Source: Bacteroidales bacterium UBA3824 (lineage in GTDB: Bacteria > Bacteroidota > Bacteroidia > Bacteroidales > UBA3824). From it: 64,000 bases of DNA. The position numbers were made by a program, and so were the translations under genes. Location of the stretch: NCBI GenBank assembly GCA_002393195.1, contig DGIK01000091.1:1-64000 (forward strand), read 5' to 3'. Every line of letters starts with the position of its first letter. The stretch's first letter is position 1. Below are positions 23,173 to 32,914 of the stretch, in pieces. Below the pieces are notes generated by a model. That model did no database searches and was not told where the DNA came from. It saw only the letters and a list, made by a program, of their open reading frames with translations.

Positions 23173-24288
23173 ATGATAAGTATATCATCCATATTTAAAG
23201 ATGTGTTGCTCAAAGAGGACAACATCACCGTGCCGGGGCTCGGCACGCTGGAAGCCACATATCAGCCGGCGCAGTTGGACGAGAAGACGGGTGTCATCTA
23301 CCCGCCCACAAAACTCGTAAAACTCAATCCCGACAAGACCGACGACGCCAACGATACGTTGTTGAAGTATGTCGTTGACGCTTACAAAGTGTCCAACGTG
23401 GATGCCAAGGCAGCCATCGACCGTTTTGTGAAGGACGTAAAGGAAAAGGTGGAGAGCAAGTCTATCGTTACCCTCGAAGATGTTGGAACTCTGCAACTTG
23501 GCGAGGGCGGCGCGATTGTATTGAAGGCCATGCCGTCCAAGCTTTCCATCGACAATTATGGTATGGACACCGTGGAAGTGGAGCCTGTGCAGGCTTCCGA
23601 AAGAGTTGCAGCACCTGTGGTAGCCGCAGCGACAAGCCGTGGCAAGGTAGTAAAGGGCGATGCTCCACGCGCCGCCGCAGCCACTACCAAGGTATCCACT
23701 ACTAAGGTAACAACTACCAAGACCACAACCACCAAGACCGAGAAGGAGAAGAAGGAAAACAAGAAATTCCCGTGGTGGCTTGTATTCTTGCTCGCTTTTG
23801 TGGCTGTATTGACGGTACTGTTCTTTATATATAAGGATACGGTGATGGGATGGTTTGGCAAAGACAAGCCCGTTGCCGACACCAAGACCGAACAGCCTGC
23901 AACCGACCAGACTAAGCCCGGCAATTCCAATGCAAACGACGGCAAGACCACCAACCTCGACAATCCCGCCGACAAGGAGCGTCCCACAATCGATTCCGAC
24001 CTCGAAATCCTGGCTCAGGCTGGTTTTAGCAATGTTTCGCCGCAAAACCTCGGCTCCAAGTACAAGAAATATTATTTGATAGGAGGTTCGTACCGCGACC
24101 CGCAGCGTGCCAACGAGCGCAAACGTGCCATCGGCGGCAAGGATATACTCAATGTAGATGGCTCCGACCTCTATCGTGTGGTAATTGCCGGTAGCGACAG
24201 CGCAAAGGAGATTGTTGACGAATACAACAAGGCTCTCAAACGCGGCGTGAAGCCTGCGGACATTTGGCTGTTGAAAAATTCTAAGTAA
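23173..24288 (+). CDS. CCDC81-type HU domain / membrane / SPOR protein
   Basis: A 371-residue envelope protein found widely in Bacteroidota. Residues 1-120 are two HU-like modules (ISSIFKDVLLKEDNITVPGLG, TLEDVGTLQLGEGGAIVLKA). A threonine/lysine-rich linker follows (TTKVSTTKVTTTKTTTTK, about residues 176-195), then one membrane helix (WWLVFLLAFVAVLTVLFFIY, about 205-224), a low-complexity acidic linker, and a C-terminal SPOR domain (KKYYLIGGSYRDPQRANERKR). The SPOR domain binds septal peptidoglycan stripped of stem peptides, so a role at the division site is likely. The cytoplasmic HU part could touch DNA or another partner. Confidence 0.88.
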   Translation: MISISSIFKDVLLKEDNITVPGLGTLEATYQPAQLDEKTGVIYPPTKLVKLNPDKTDDANDTLLKYVVDAYKVSNVDAKAAIDRFVKDVKEKVESKSIVTLEDVGTLQLGEGGAIVLKAMPSKLSIDNYGMDTVEVEPVQASERVAAPVVAAATSRGKVVKGDAPRAAAATTKVSTTKVTTTKTTTTKTEKEKKENKKFPWWLVFLLAFVAVLTVLFFIYKDTVMGWFGKDKPVADTKTEQPATDQTKPGNSNANDGKTTNLDNPADKERPTIDSDLEILAQAGFSNVSPQNLGSKYKKYYLIGGSYRDPQRANERKRAIGGKDILNVDGSDLYRVVIAGSDSAKEIVDEYNKALKRGVKPADIWLLKNSK

Positions 24289-24317
24289 CACGGAACTTTT
24301 TCAAAATTAGTTAGTTG

Positions 24318-24362
24318 CACGGTGCTATACAAATATTTTTTGTAGTGCACCGTGTTTTTTTG
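24318..24362 (+). terminator. Intrinsic terminator after HU/SPOR gene
   Basis: CACGGTGC (24318-24325) pairs with GCACCGTG (24347-24354), extended by TACAAA/TTTTGTA inside, followed by a run of seven T. Confidence 0.85.
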
Positions 24363-24385
24363 TTTATAATTCCATAAATTCTTCT

Positions 24386-24393
24386 TACCTTTG
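24386..24393 (+). promoter_or_regulatory. Bacteroidota -7 box before the first FAD oxidoreductase
   Basis: TACCTTTG at 24386-24393 with TTTG 23 bases upstream; start codon 37 bases downstream. Confidence 0.6.
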
Positions 24394-24429
24394 CGAGGTA
24401 TTATATTAGTATAAAAGTCAGCAAATTTA

Positions 24430-25935
24430 ATGTCGAAAGTAACAATCATAGGTGGCGGAGTTTCAGGACTTGCGGCCGGCATTTACGCGCAGATGAGCGG
24501 ATTGGAGAGCGAGATATTCGAGGGACATTCCGTCATAGGCGGTCAGTGCACGTCGTGGAAGCGCAAGGGTTTCCATATCGACAATTGTGTCCACTGGATG
24601 ACAGGCACATCGTCCAAAAAAGAGATTTACCAAGTATGGAAGGACGTAGGAGTCATCGGCGAAGGCTGCAAGATGATTGAGCACGAGTATTTTATGCAAG
24701 TGGATTTCGACGGCGTAAAGGGGCACGCCTGGCGCGACCTCAACAAAATGGAGGCGGAATTGCTCTCCATAGCCCCTGATGACAAAGAATTGATACACAG
24801 TCTGATAAAAGCCATCCGCAATTTTCAATGTATAGAACTTCCCGCATTGAAGCCCAAGGAACAGATGGGATTCTTCGACAATATGAAACTCCTTTGGAAG
24901 ATGCGCAAAGCCATTCCCGTGGCTGTCAAGTACGGCAAGATGACCATCGGCGACTTGGCTCAACAATTCAAGAGCCCGGTCATCCGTCAGATGATTCATA
25001 ATTACGTGCCTGAAACATATTTTGCGATTTCGACGTTATATATGTATGCCAACTTTGCGGCGGGTAACGCGGATTTGCCTCTTGGCGGCTCCGACAGCAT
25101 CACGCTCAAAATGCGCGACCGTTATCTTCAACTCGGCGGCAAGATTTCAACCAAGAAAAAGGCGGTCTCCATCGACGTAGAGGGGACGCGCTGCACTAAG
25201 GTAAATTTTGAAGACGGCACGTCGGTAATGCCCGAAGACCTGATATGCTCCACCGACGTCTCGGTGACGTTCAAGTTGATAGGGGAGAGGTATATCGACG
25301 ACCACTTCAAGTATTGCTACGACAATCCCGACAAATATCCGTTGTTTAGCAATATGAACGTTTATTTTGCCGTTGACGTGCCTACGGACGAGATTCCGAA
25401 TATGGAGATTTTCAACTGCGAGCCTTACACCGTGGCGGGGCGCGATGTAAATATCGTCATCGTCAACAACTTCGCCGACCAGCCTGGTTTTGCGCCCGAA
25501 GGAAAGGGAATTTTGGAGATTTTGATTGTCCAATACGACCATCAATATGAATATTGGGACAATCTCTACAAAGACCGCGAGGCTTACCGCGCCGAGAAGG
25601 AACGCATCGCGCAGGAAGTCTTGAAACGTCTCGAAAAGCATTATCCAAAATTCGCCGGCAAATTCTCTGTATTGGAGACCGTAACGCCCAAATCCTTCAA
25701 CCGTTACACAGGCGCGTTCAAGGGCGCGTATATGGGTTTCATACAGACCAATTTGGTGAAGAAGGAGGTGCACAGCGGAGTATTGCCAGGCTTGGACAAT
25801 CTGTTCCTCGCCGGTCAGTGGCTGCAAACCCCCGGCGGACTGCCAAACGCCTTGGTGACAGGACGTTTCGCCGTCCAACGATTGTTAAAACACAAAAATA
25901 TGCTGCAACAGTTTTGTTGCAAAAAGACAAAATAA
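24430..25935 (+). CDS. NAD(P)/FAD-dependent oxidoreductase, phytoene desaturase/RetSat-like (first)
   Basis: A 501-residue flavoprotein with the N-terminal dinucleotide fold (VTIIGGGVSGLAAGIYAQMSG, residues 4-24), EIFEGHSVIGGQCTSWKRKGF as in CrtI/RetSat enzymes, and a C-terminal FAD segment (GLDNLFLAGQWLQTPGGLPNALVTGR). Such enzymes introduce or remove double bonds in polyenes. It opens the gene set that continues with acyltransferase, ketosynthase, ACP and dehydratases, and a second enzyme of the same type closes that set (34522-36012). The substrate is probably an acyl or polyene chain, by inference from neighbours only. It is followed by an inverted-repeat element. Confidence 0.85.
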   Translation: MSKVTIIGGGVSGLAAGIYAQMSGLESEIFEGHSVIGGQCTSWKRKGFHIDNCVHWMTGTSSKKEIYQVWKDVGVIGEGCKMIEHEYFMQVDFDGVKGHAWRDLNKMEAELLSIAPDDKELIHSLIKAIRNFQCIELPALKPKEQMGFFDNMKLLWKMRKAIPVAVKYGKMTIGDLAQQFKSPVIRQMIHNYVPETYFAISTLYMYANFAAGNADLPLGGSDSITLKMRDRYLQLGGKISTKKKAVSIDVEGTRCTKVNFEDGTSVMPEDLICSTDVSVTFKLIGERYIDDHFKYCYDNPDKYPLFSNMNVYFAVDVPTDEIPNMEIFNCEPYTVAGRDVNIVIVNNFADQPGFAPEGKGILEILIVQYDHQYEYWDNLYKDREAYRAEKERIAQEVLKRLEKHYPKFAGKFSVLETVTPKSFNRYTGAFKGAYMGFIQTNLVKKEVHSGVLPGLDNLFLAGQWLQTPGGLPNALVTGRFAVQRLLKHKNMLQQFCCKKTK

Positions 25936-25946
25936 AACGAGGATTC

Positions 25947-26131
25947 CGCCGCCTACGGCGTCGGGTTTTTGTAAACGAAAATTAAAACGAATTGTAACGA
26001 ATTAAAACGAATTTTTTTATGAGGAATGAATTAAAACAAATTATTTTTTAATGAATTAAAACCTGTAATTCGTTTTAATTCGTTCTAATTCGTTAAAATT
26101 CGCGTTTAAAAAGACAAGCCGCGTAAGCGGC
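25947..26131. repeat. Long AT-rich inverted repeat with end hairpins, copy B
   Basis: Left hairpin CGCCG-CCTA-CGGCG (25947-25960), AT-rich imperfect inverted repeat (about 25971-26108) of AATTAAAACGAATT-like words, right hairpin GCCGC-GTAA-GCGGC (26118-26131). It starts 11 bases after the stop codon of the first FAD oxidoreductase. Confidence 0.8.
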
Positions 26132-26156
26132 GAACAACAATAGATTTTTGTTAATA

Positions 26157-27572
26157 GTGGAAGAAGAATATTTATCAGAGGTTACTAAGGAGCGGGGCAT
26201 CGTGTCGAGGATATTTGGCGCGGTGTCGAGATGGTATGTGGGGGTATGTCACGACCTCATATACTACCGTGGCGTATATATGGTGGGGCGCGAAAACATT
26301 CCGCCAAAGGGTACGCCTATGATTATCGTCTCCAACCATCAAAACACCCTCAACGACGCTCTTGCCGTGGAGTTTGGCTTCAAGGACAGGGACGTGTGCA
26401 TATTCACACGCGCCGATATGTTCAAGAAAGCCCCCATACGTTGGGTTTTGAGGAGTTTCAATCTTCTTCCCGCCTTCCGATTCAATCAGGACGGATTGGA
26501 CACAGTTGCCTTCAACGAAAAACTTTTCAAAATCGCCGGCAAGGATCTCCTGAAGGGCAGCGCGGTTTTGATATTTCCCGAGGCTGTCAACCAAGACAAG
26601 CGTTGGCTCGGCAATTTTTCCGAAGGTTACTTGCGGCTGGCTTTCGACGCTGTGGAGGCAGACGGTTTCAAGACCGACATCAAGATATTGCCGATAGTAA
26701 ATCATTATTCGGATTATTATGCCTTCCGCGAGGACGTGATGCTCAAAATCGGCGAACCGTTGTCGCTGAAGGATTATTATGAACAATACCAATCCAAGCC
26801 GCGCACAGCCCGCCGCACCATCAACGCCGAAATCCGTGGACGTATCGAGAATATGATGCTCAATATCACCGACCTCGATAATTATGACGCCATCGACTAC
26901 CTGAGGCTCACTTACGGAAGGCGTTATTGCCGAGCGTGCGGCGGCGACCCCGACCGTCTGCCCGACCGCCTCGAAAGCGACAAGGCTCTCTTCGCCGACC
27001 TTGAGGAGGTGAAGGACAGCCATGCCGACGACCTCCGCGAGATATACGACGGCGCATTGCAATTGAAGGAGGCTTGCACGCGCTGCAAGGTGGAGGACAA
27101 GAATTTTGACGAGAAAAAGCCGTCAACGATAAAGTTCATTATGCAACTTTTGGGGCTTCTTGTCGCACTTCCGCTGTTTATTTTTTCGTTAATTCCAAAT
27201 TTTTTGTTATTTTTGGCGCCGATGCCATTCACCCGCAAGTTGAGGGCAGGCAATAGTCATAAGGCGATGTTTGTGGGCGGCGTCAAGTTTGCCATCAACA
27301 CGCTTTTTGTGGGACCGTTGGTATATACGTTGCAATTGATATTCGACGTGTGGATGTTTGGGTGGCTGATTGCGATTGCGCACTTGGTGTTGCTGCCGTT
27401 TTTTGGCATCGGGGCGTGGCAGTATCGGCGCGGATTCATTACGATGAAGCGTCAATGGAGATTCCGCCGCGAGCGCAACAAGGGTCTCGCCGGTATGGAA
27501 GACCTCAGAAACAGAATATTTGACAAATTGGATAACATTTTAAGCAAGAATAAATGGAAAAAAGAGTTGTAA
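26157..27572 (+). CDS. PlsC-like glycerolipid acyltransferase
   Basis: A 471-residue membrane-associated acyltransferase. The catalytic motif is NHQNTLND (His61 to Asp67, the H-x5-D form), then FRFNQDGLD and LIFPEAVNQDKRWLGNFSEG (the FPEG-like second motif). C-terminal helices at about residues 325-350 and 375-430 anchor it in the membrane. It would move an acyl chain from ACP or CoA to a glycerol- or other hydroxyl-bearing acceptor. The GTG at 26157 is the likeliest start; a TTG at 26148 is also in frame. Its end overlaps the ketosynthase start by 19 bases. Confidence 0.82.
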   Translation: MEEEYLSEVTKERGIVSRIFGAVSRWYVGVCHDLIYYRGVYMVGRENIPPKGTPMIIVSNHQNTLNDALAVEFGFKDRDVCIFTRADMFKKAPIRWVLRSFNLLPAFRFNQDGLDTVAFNEKLFKIAGKDLLKGSAVLIFPEAVNQDKRWLGNFSEGYLRLAFDAVEADGFKTDIKILPIVNHYSDYYAFREDVMLKIGEPLSLKDYYEQYQSKPRTARRTINAEIRGRIENMMLNITDLDNYDAIDYLRLTYGRRYCRACGGDPDRLPDRLESDKALFADLEEVKDSHADDLREIYDGALQLKEACTRCKVEDKNFDEKKPSTIKFIMQLLGLLVALPLFIFSLIPNFLLFLAPMPFTRKLRAGNSHKAMFVGGVKFAINTLFVGPLVYTLQLIFDVWMFGWLIAIAHLVLLPFFGIGAWQYRRGFITMKRQWRFRRERNKGLAGMEDLRNRIFDKLDNILSKNKWKKEL

Positions 27573-28774
27573 TAACAGGTATGGGCATATACTCGTGCCT
27601 TGGCAAAAACCTTGACGAAGTAAGGGATTCGCTATATAACGGTGTGTCGGGCATCATCCTCGACCAAGAAAGGAAGGAGATGGGATTCCGCTCCGGCTTG
27701 ACTTCCCATTTGGATTCGCCCGACTTGAAGGCGCAACTTTCCCGTGCGCAGCGCGTCTTTATGCCCGAACAGGCTAAGTACGCCTACGTGGCTACCGTGG
27801 AGGCCCTCCGCAATGCCAAAATCGATCAGGATTACCTCGATAAAAACGATGTAGGTCTTCTCTATGGCAACGATTCGAGCGCGGAACCCGTATATAAGTC
27901 TGTTGAGACTATGCTCCGCAAGAAAAACACCACTCTCATCGGTTCGGGCGGCATTTTCCAATCGATGAACTCGACCGTTACTATGAACCTCGGCTGCATT
28001 TTCCACCTTCGCGGCATCAATCTCACCGTGTCGGGCGCGTGTGCGTCGGGCAGCCACGCCATTGGTCTCGGCGCGTTGCTCATTCGCAACGGATTGCAGG
28101 ATATGGTGGTTTGTGGTGGTGCTCAGGAGGTAAATCCATACGCCGTGGGCAGTTTTGACGGCATCAGCGCATTCTCCACACGTGAGGACGCACCCACCAA
28201 GGCTTCACGTCCGTTTGACCGCGACAGGGACGGTCTCGTGCCGGGCGGCGGCGCAGCCACTGTTATCATCGAGGATTACGACCACGCCGTCAAGCGCGGC
28301 GCGCCCATCATTGCGGAAGTATTGTCGTGGGGATTTTCGTCCAATGGCGACCATATCTCGTCGCCCAACGTGGCTGGCCCCGCCAAATCTCTCGAAAACG
28401 CCATCAAGGCTGCCAACATTCCGCTCTCTGAGATTGGTTATGTGAACGCACACGCCACTTCCACCCACATCGGCGATACCAACGAGGCCAAGGCTATCGA
28501 CCAAATTTTTGGAAGCCACAAGCCCTACGTTACCTCCACAAAGTCCCAGACCGGCCACGAAATGTGGATGGCAGGCGCGAGCGAGGTCATCTATTCGATG
28601 TTGATGATGAAGAACGATTTTGTGGCTGCCAACCTCAATTTCGAGAACCCCGACGAGGATTCCGCCAAACTCAACATCCCCGGCGCACGTGTCTCTACAC
28701 ACTTCGACACCTTCCTCTCCAACTCCTTCGGCTTCGGCGGCACCAATTCTACGCTGATTGTAAGGAACTTGTAA
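27554..28774 (+). CDS. Beta-ketoacyl-ACP synthase (FabF/KAS-II family)
   Basis: A 406-residue thiolase-fold condensing enzyme. The catalytic triad is visible: Cys163 (VSGACASGSHAIG), His300 (NAHATSTHIGD) and His335 (TSTKSQTGHEMWMAGASE), so it is an active ketosynthase rather than a chain-length factor. It overlaps the acyltransferase gene by 19 bases. With the ACP and the two dehydratases downstream it forms the elongation core of the cluster. No chain-length factor or ketoreductase gene is in the window; the ketoreductase may be borrowed from fatty acid synthesis (FabG). Confidence 0.92.
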   Translation: MEKRVVITGMGIYSCLGKNLDEVRDSLYNGVSGIILDQERKEMGFRSGLTSHLDSPDLKAQLSRAQRVFMPEQAKYAYVATVEALRNAKIDQDYLDKNDVGLLYGNDSSAEPVYKSVETMLRKKNTTLIGSGGIFQSMNSTVTMNLGCIFHLRGINLTVSGACASGSHAIGLGALLIRNGLQDMVVCGGAQEVNPYAVGSFDGISAFSTREDAPTKASRPFDRDRDGLVPGGGAATVIIEDYDHAVKRGAPIIAEVLSWGFSSNGDHISSPNVAGPAKSLENAIKAANIPLSEIGYVNAHATSTHIGDTNEAKAIDQIFGSHKPYVTSTKSQTGHEMWMAGASEVIYSMLMMKNDFVAANLNFENPDEDSAKLNIPGARVSTHFDTFLSNSFGFGGTNSTLIVRNL

Positions 28775-28783
28775 TTCGATAAT

Positions 28784-28809
28784 GGAGCGCGGGCGGCTCG
28801 CCCGCCAAT
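28784..28809. repeat. GC-rich REP-like hairpin, family 2, copy 1
   Basis: GGAGCGCGGGCGGCTCGCCCGCCAAT, with GCGGGCG pairing with CGCCCGC. The reverse complement, one base different, lies at 61344-61369; a degraded relative at 36480-36503. Confidence 0.7.
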
Positions 28810-28818
28810 AAATAAAAG

Positions 28819-28866
28819 AACCGAGTTGGCGACAACAGTTTTTTGTTGACGCCAACTCGGTTTTTT
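28819..28866 (+). terminator. Intrinsic terminator after ketosynthase gene
   Basis: AACCGAGTTGGCG (28819-28831) pairs with CGCCAACTCGGTT (28850-28862), followed by T4. It separates the acyltransferase-ketosynthase unit from the TonB receptor unit. Downstream, to 29057, two copies of a CTGCGGATTTTCA word and AT-rich sequence are seen, with no gene. Confidence 0.85.
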
Positions 28867-29057
28867 ATTGAAATTCCGCAATGCTACTGCGGATTTTCAT
28901 TGAAAATCTGCAATTCCACTGCGGATTTTCAAGGTTTTTACGACCAAAACATCACTTTTTTGCCCACTTTTGACAACTTATCCAAATTATTATTTGTCAA
29001 ATTAACAGTTGTTAAGGAATAACGACGGGTCTTTCGTCCATACGTCGAAAATAAATT

Positions 29058-29087
29058 TTTGTTTTTTCTAAATTGTTATTACTTTTG
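29058..29087 (+). promoter_or_regulatory. Bacteroidota-type promoter for TonB receptor
   Basis: TTTG at 29058-29061, 18 bases, TACTTTTG at 29080-29087; start codon 29 bases downstream. Confidence 0.65.
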
Positions 29088-29116
29088 CAGCCTGAAAAAA
29101 TTAATCAAAACAAAAA

Positions 29117-31597
29117 ATGTCACATTTCAATAAATTTATGTTGGCGTTGACGCTTGGTTGTTGGGCGATTGGAGCGTCTGCGCAGCAAAAATACACCATC
29201 AGCGGCTACATCACCGACTCTAAATCGTCGGAAACGGTAATCGGCGCCACGGTGTACGACCAAGAAACGCGGCACGGCGCAACCTCCAATGCTTTCGGTT
29301 TTTATTCATTGACACTCGGCGAAGGCAAACACAACATTCAATATTCATACGTGGGATACGCCGCACAAAATGTTGCGTTGACGCTTGCAAAAGACACCGT
29401 AATCAATATCAAACTATCTGAAAACACTGAACTTGGAGAAGTCGTCATATCCGCGCAAAGGGAGGAGACTGGCATTTCGTCAACGGGCATGGGCAGCATG
29501 GATATTCCTGTGAGGGTCATCGAGCATACACCGAGCATTTTGGGCGAGACCGATGTCGTGAAGACCGTGCAATTTGCGCCGGGTGTTCAACAGGGCGTTG
29601 GCGGCTCGGCGGCGATATTTGTGCGCGGTGGTGGCGGCGACGAAAATTTGATACTCTTAGACGGCAGCCCAGTCTATAAAATTGACCATTGTTTTGGATT
29701 TTTCTCGGTTTTCACGCCCGAGGCGGTCAAGAAGGTAAGTTTTTACAAATCGTCGTTTCCTGCACGATACAATGGCAGGGCATCGTCGGTAGTGGACGTA
29801 AGAACCAAGGACGGCGATATGCAAAAATTTCACGGCAGTTTTTCTGTGGGTTTGCTCACATCACGGTTCACTTTTGAAGGGCCGATTAAGAAAGATAAAA
29901 CTTCGTTTATGCTCTCAGGCAGAACCACTTACCTGAATTTTTTGGCGGCTCCGGTGATGAAGGCTTTTATGGACGGCACGATGTTTTCGTATTGGTTTTA
30001 TGATGTCAATGCCAAAATCAACCACAAGTTTTCTGACAAAGACCGCTTGTTTGTAAGTTTTTACAATGGCATCGACCGTTTTTCGCTCAAAGACAAAGAT
30101 ACTCGTACAGAAGAACATCCGATTTTGGGCGAAGAAGAAGGGATGGGCATAGTCGGTTATGAGAAAGAAACATTTTCTACTGATGACAAATACGTCCTCA
30201 ATTGGGGCAACACTCTCGCCACGTTGCGGTGGAACCACGTCTTTACGTCCAAATTGTTTGCCAACGTCACTACTGCCGTCAATAGGTTTGGAATGAAGAT
30301 TGGCGGCGAGCAAACTTACAAGCACACAGATTTTTACGATTTTCATAGTTCGTACAGCAAGTCAAAAATTCAGGACGTGTCTGCCGCCGCCGACTTCGAT
30401 TTTATGCCTGACGCAAGACACAATATAAAGTTTGGTGTCAACTATACGCACCATAATTTTTGTCCTGAAAGCACAGTTGCCAAATACAAGACCAAAAGCA
30501 ACGATTATAACCGCGACACCATCACCAAATCGCCACGCGGCAGGGATTATGATGCCGACGAAATTGCCATTTATGCCGAAGACGATTGGAAAATTTATGA
30601 CTGTCTGCATGTAACACCGGCGTTGGTGTATTCTTTGTTTAGTGTTGATGGCAAGACCTATGGCAACTTTCTGCCAAGAGTTTCGTTGAAATATTTGCCA
30701 ATCAAATGGTTGATTTTCAAGGCGTCATATACGCGAATGAGCCAATGTGTGCATCTTCTTACATCGTCGGTACTGTCGATGCCGACTGATATTTGGGTGC
30801 CTGTCACCAAAAATATCAAACCCGAAATTTCGCAACAATGGAGCCTTGGCGCGTATTGCACGCGGTTGCCGGGTTGGGAATTTTCGGTGGAGGCATATTA
30901 CAAACTACTTGACAATGTGATTGAATACAAGGACGGTATGAGTTATATGGGATTCTCGGATTCGTGGCAAAATCTTGTCGCAATGGGGCAAGGCACGTCC
31001 AAGGGCATAGAATTGTTGATACAAAAAAACAAGGGCAGAGCGACAGGTTGGATTACATACACATTGAGCAAGGCTGAGCGTAAGTTTTCCAAGGAATCGG
31101 GCATCAACGCCGGTCAAAAATTTCTTTTCACCTACGACCGCCCTCATTGCATCAACATTGTCTATAATCAGAAGTTCAACGATAGAATAGATTTTGATGC
31201 GACGTGGACGTTCCATTCTGGCTCATTGACCACAATGTCAAATACTTACGAAACTGTCTATTTGCCCAAGGAGGTTGATAGTAGGATAGGCGATTATTAT
31301 GACAGCAATGGCAATTATCATCATTTTGACGACCCCAGGGAAGGTATGACAGCATATGTGGAACACCGCAACAATTTCCGTATGCCAGCCTCGCACATTC
31401 TGAGCGTTGGTGTCAACTTCCATAAAAAGAAAAAACATTGCGAAAGGATTTGGAATTTCTCTGTTTATAATCTCTATTGCGCTCATAATCCGATGTTTGC
31501 ACAGCGTTGGAGCGACGGTAATATGGGCAACGATTATATCAACGTTACGAGCATCCTGCCCGCTGTGCCGTCGTTTACAGTAACATATAAATTTTAA
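29117..31597 (+). CDS. TonB-dependent outer-membrane receptor with carboxypeptidase-like N-domain
   Basis: An 826-residue outer-membrane transporter. It has a signal peptide (residues 1-22, cleaved after SAQ), a CarboxypepD_reg-like domain (TISGYITDSKSSETVIGATVYD, to about residue 105), a plug domain (VKTVQFAPGVQQGVGGSAAIFVRGGG, LLDGSPVY) and a C-terminal beta-barrel ending in an aromatic residue (FTVTYKF). No SusD partner is present; instead a DUF4249 lipoprotein follows after 6 bases. This receptor/DUF4249 pairing is common in Bacteroidota. It uses TonB energy to import a substrate that is not predictable. It lies between the two halves of the acyl-chain cluster. Confidence 0.92.
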   Translation: MSHFNKFMLALTLGCWAIGASAQQKYTISGYITDSKSSETVIGATVYDQETRHGATSNAFGFYSLTLGEGKHNIQYSYVGYAAQNVALTLAKDTVINIKLSENTELGEVVISAQREETGISSTGMGSMDIPVRVIEHTPSILGETDVVKTVQFAPGVQQGVGGSAAIFVRGGGGDENLILLDGSPVYKIDHCFGFFSVFTPEAVKKVSFYKSSFPARYNGRASSVVDVRTKDGDMQKFHGSFSVGLLTSRFTFEGPIKKDKTSFMLSGRTTYLNFLAAPVMKAFMDGTMFSYWFYDVNAKINHKFSDKDRLFVSFYNGIDRFSLKDKDTRTEEHPILGEEEGMGIVGYEKETFSTDDKYVLNWGNTLATLRWNHVFTSKLFANVTTAVNRFGMKIGGEQTYKHTDFYDFHSSYSKSKIQDVSAAADFDFMPDARHNIKFGVNYTHHNFCPESTVAKYKTKSNDYNRDTITKSPRGRDYDADEIAIYAEDDWKIYDCLHVTPALVYSLFSVDGKTYGNFLPRVSLKYLPIKWLIFKASYTRMSQCVHLLTSSVLSMPTDIWVPVTKNIKPEISQQWSLGAYCTRLPGWEFSVEAYYKLLDNVIEYKDGMSYMGFSDSWQNLVAMGQGTSKGIELLIQKNKGRATGWITYTLSKAERKFSKESGINAGQKFLFTYDRPHCINIVYNQKFNDRIDFDATWTFHSGSLTTMSNTYETVYLPKEVDSRIGDYYDSNGNYHHFDDPREGMTAYVEHRNNFRMPASHILSVGVNFHKKKKHCERIWNFSVYNLYCAHNPMFAQRWSDGNMGNDYINVTSILPAVPSFTVTYKF

Positions 31598-31603
31598 CAA
31601 AAA

Positions 31604-32788
31604 ATGAAGACAATACTATACATTTTGTTTGCCACCGCGCTGATGTTTGCCGCCTGTGATAAGGAATATCCGCTCAGTCGCATCGGCAATACGGAAGGCG
31701 TCCTGTGTCTCAATGGCTATCTCTACGCCGATTCCACCGACAATACAATAATCCTGACCACCACGGGCGAAAATTATCCCGCTGCGGCAAAAGATGCCAA
31801 GATTGATTTTTATGTCAACGGCGCATTGAAGGAGTCGCTTGCCGCCAAGGATACCGAAGATGGCAAAACGTATCACTTGCACACTGTATTCCATCCGGGC
31901 GACAAGGTGCGCTTGGAAGCCTCTGTGGGCGGCAAGAGCGTCTGGATGGAAGACGTTGCACCACAGATGCTTGACGACCTTGATGTAGTAATTACGCCGA
32001 TGCTCGACAAGCCTTTCACCAACAACGACGGCGATAGCGAAACCGGCAATTTCATTTCCATAAACGCCACTTTTTCGGACAATCCCGATATGGACGATTT
32101 TTACTCCATTGATGTTGAAATGTATGACAGCGTAGTGTATTATAATGACTATTACTATGATAGAGAACATATATTGGATTCAATACTAATACGGAGCGAG
32201 GAATGGGAAGGCCAAATATATAATGAGTACAAATATAAATGTTATAATTTGCTGGGGGACAAAAGCGATTATTATTATAAACGGGACAGCGAATTGATTT
32301 TCGGCGACGAGGTGATTCTCCAAGACGACATTTTGAGTACGCCGTCAATAGATTTTTCGTCGGAAAATCCATTTGAACAGGAAGGCTTTTACAAGATGCG
32401 AAACCATTTCCACGTATTTTCCGATATGCGGTTCGCTGGCAAAAAATGCGATATGACTGTATTAAGAAAAGGGTTCGTTTCCGACGGCACTTGGCCCTGC
32501 CGAGAGGAAGATTTGTCGGATTCCATATATGCATCGGCGTCATTTACTGCCGCCACTGTCGTAATCGACTGCCTTTCTGAAAGTTGCTACCGTTATCTAA
32601 AAATGGCAAACGGCGTTGTGATGGGTTATTATCGTGATTATGACGCGCTCATCGACCCCATCAAGATGCCTTCCAACGTCCACGGCGGCAGCGGCACTAT
32701 TGGTATAATTACCCGCAATAGCAAGCGAATTGTACTATACGATCATTATCGACCAAAGCCGGTGTACGCGCCCGACCGTCGGTGGTGA
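31604..32788 (+). CDS. DUF4249 lipoprotein
   Basis: A 394-residue lipoprotein with a signal peptide and lipobox (FAAC, Cys18) followed by DKEYPL. The N-terminal part (GVLCLNGYLYADSTDNTIILTTTG, VRLEASVGGKSVW) is the usual beta-sandwich start of DUF4249, which acts with TonB-dependent receptors. It is cotranscribed with the receptor at 29117. The C-terminal part is typical in length. Ligand unknown. Confidence 0.8.
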   Translation: MKTILYILFATALMFAACDKEYPLSRIGNTEGVLCLNGYLYADSTDNTIILTTTGENYPAAAKDAKIDFYVNGALKESLAAKDTEDGKTYHLHTVFHPGDKVRLEASVGGKSVWMEDVAPQMLDDLDVVITPMLDKPFTNNDGDSETGNFISINATFSDNPDMDDFYSIDVEMYDSVVYYNDYYYDREHILDSILIRSEEWEGQIYNEYKYKCYNLLGDKSDYYYKRDSELIFGDEVILQDDILSTPSIDFSSENPFEQEGFYKMRNHFHVFSDMRFAGKKCDMTVLRKGFVSDGTWPCREEDLSDSIYASASFTAATVVIDCLSESCYRYLKMANGVVMGYYRDYDALIDPIKMPSNVHGGSGTIGIITRNSKRIVLYDHYRPKPVYAPDRRW

Positions 32789-32914
32789 AAAAAATGCTTT
32801 TTTCCACCTTTTGTCTGACAACTCTGCATTTTAAGAAAAAATAATTTGCCGTATTGAAAAAAAAATACGAAATTTGCAGCCGAGAAAATTTTATATTAAC
32901 ATTATTGCATAAAA

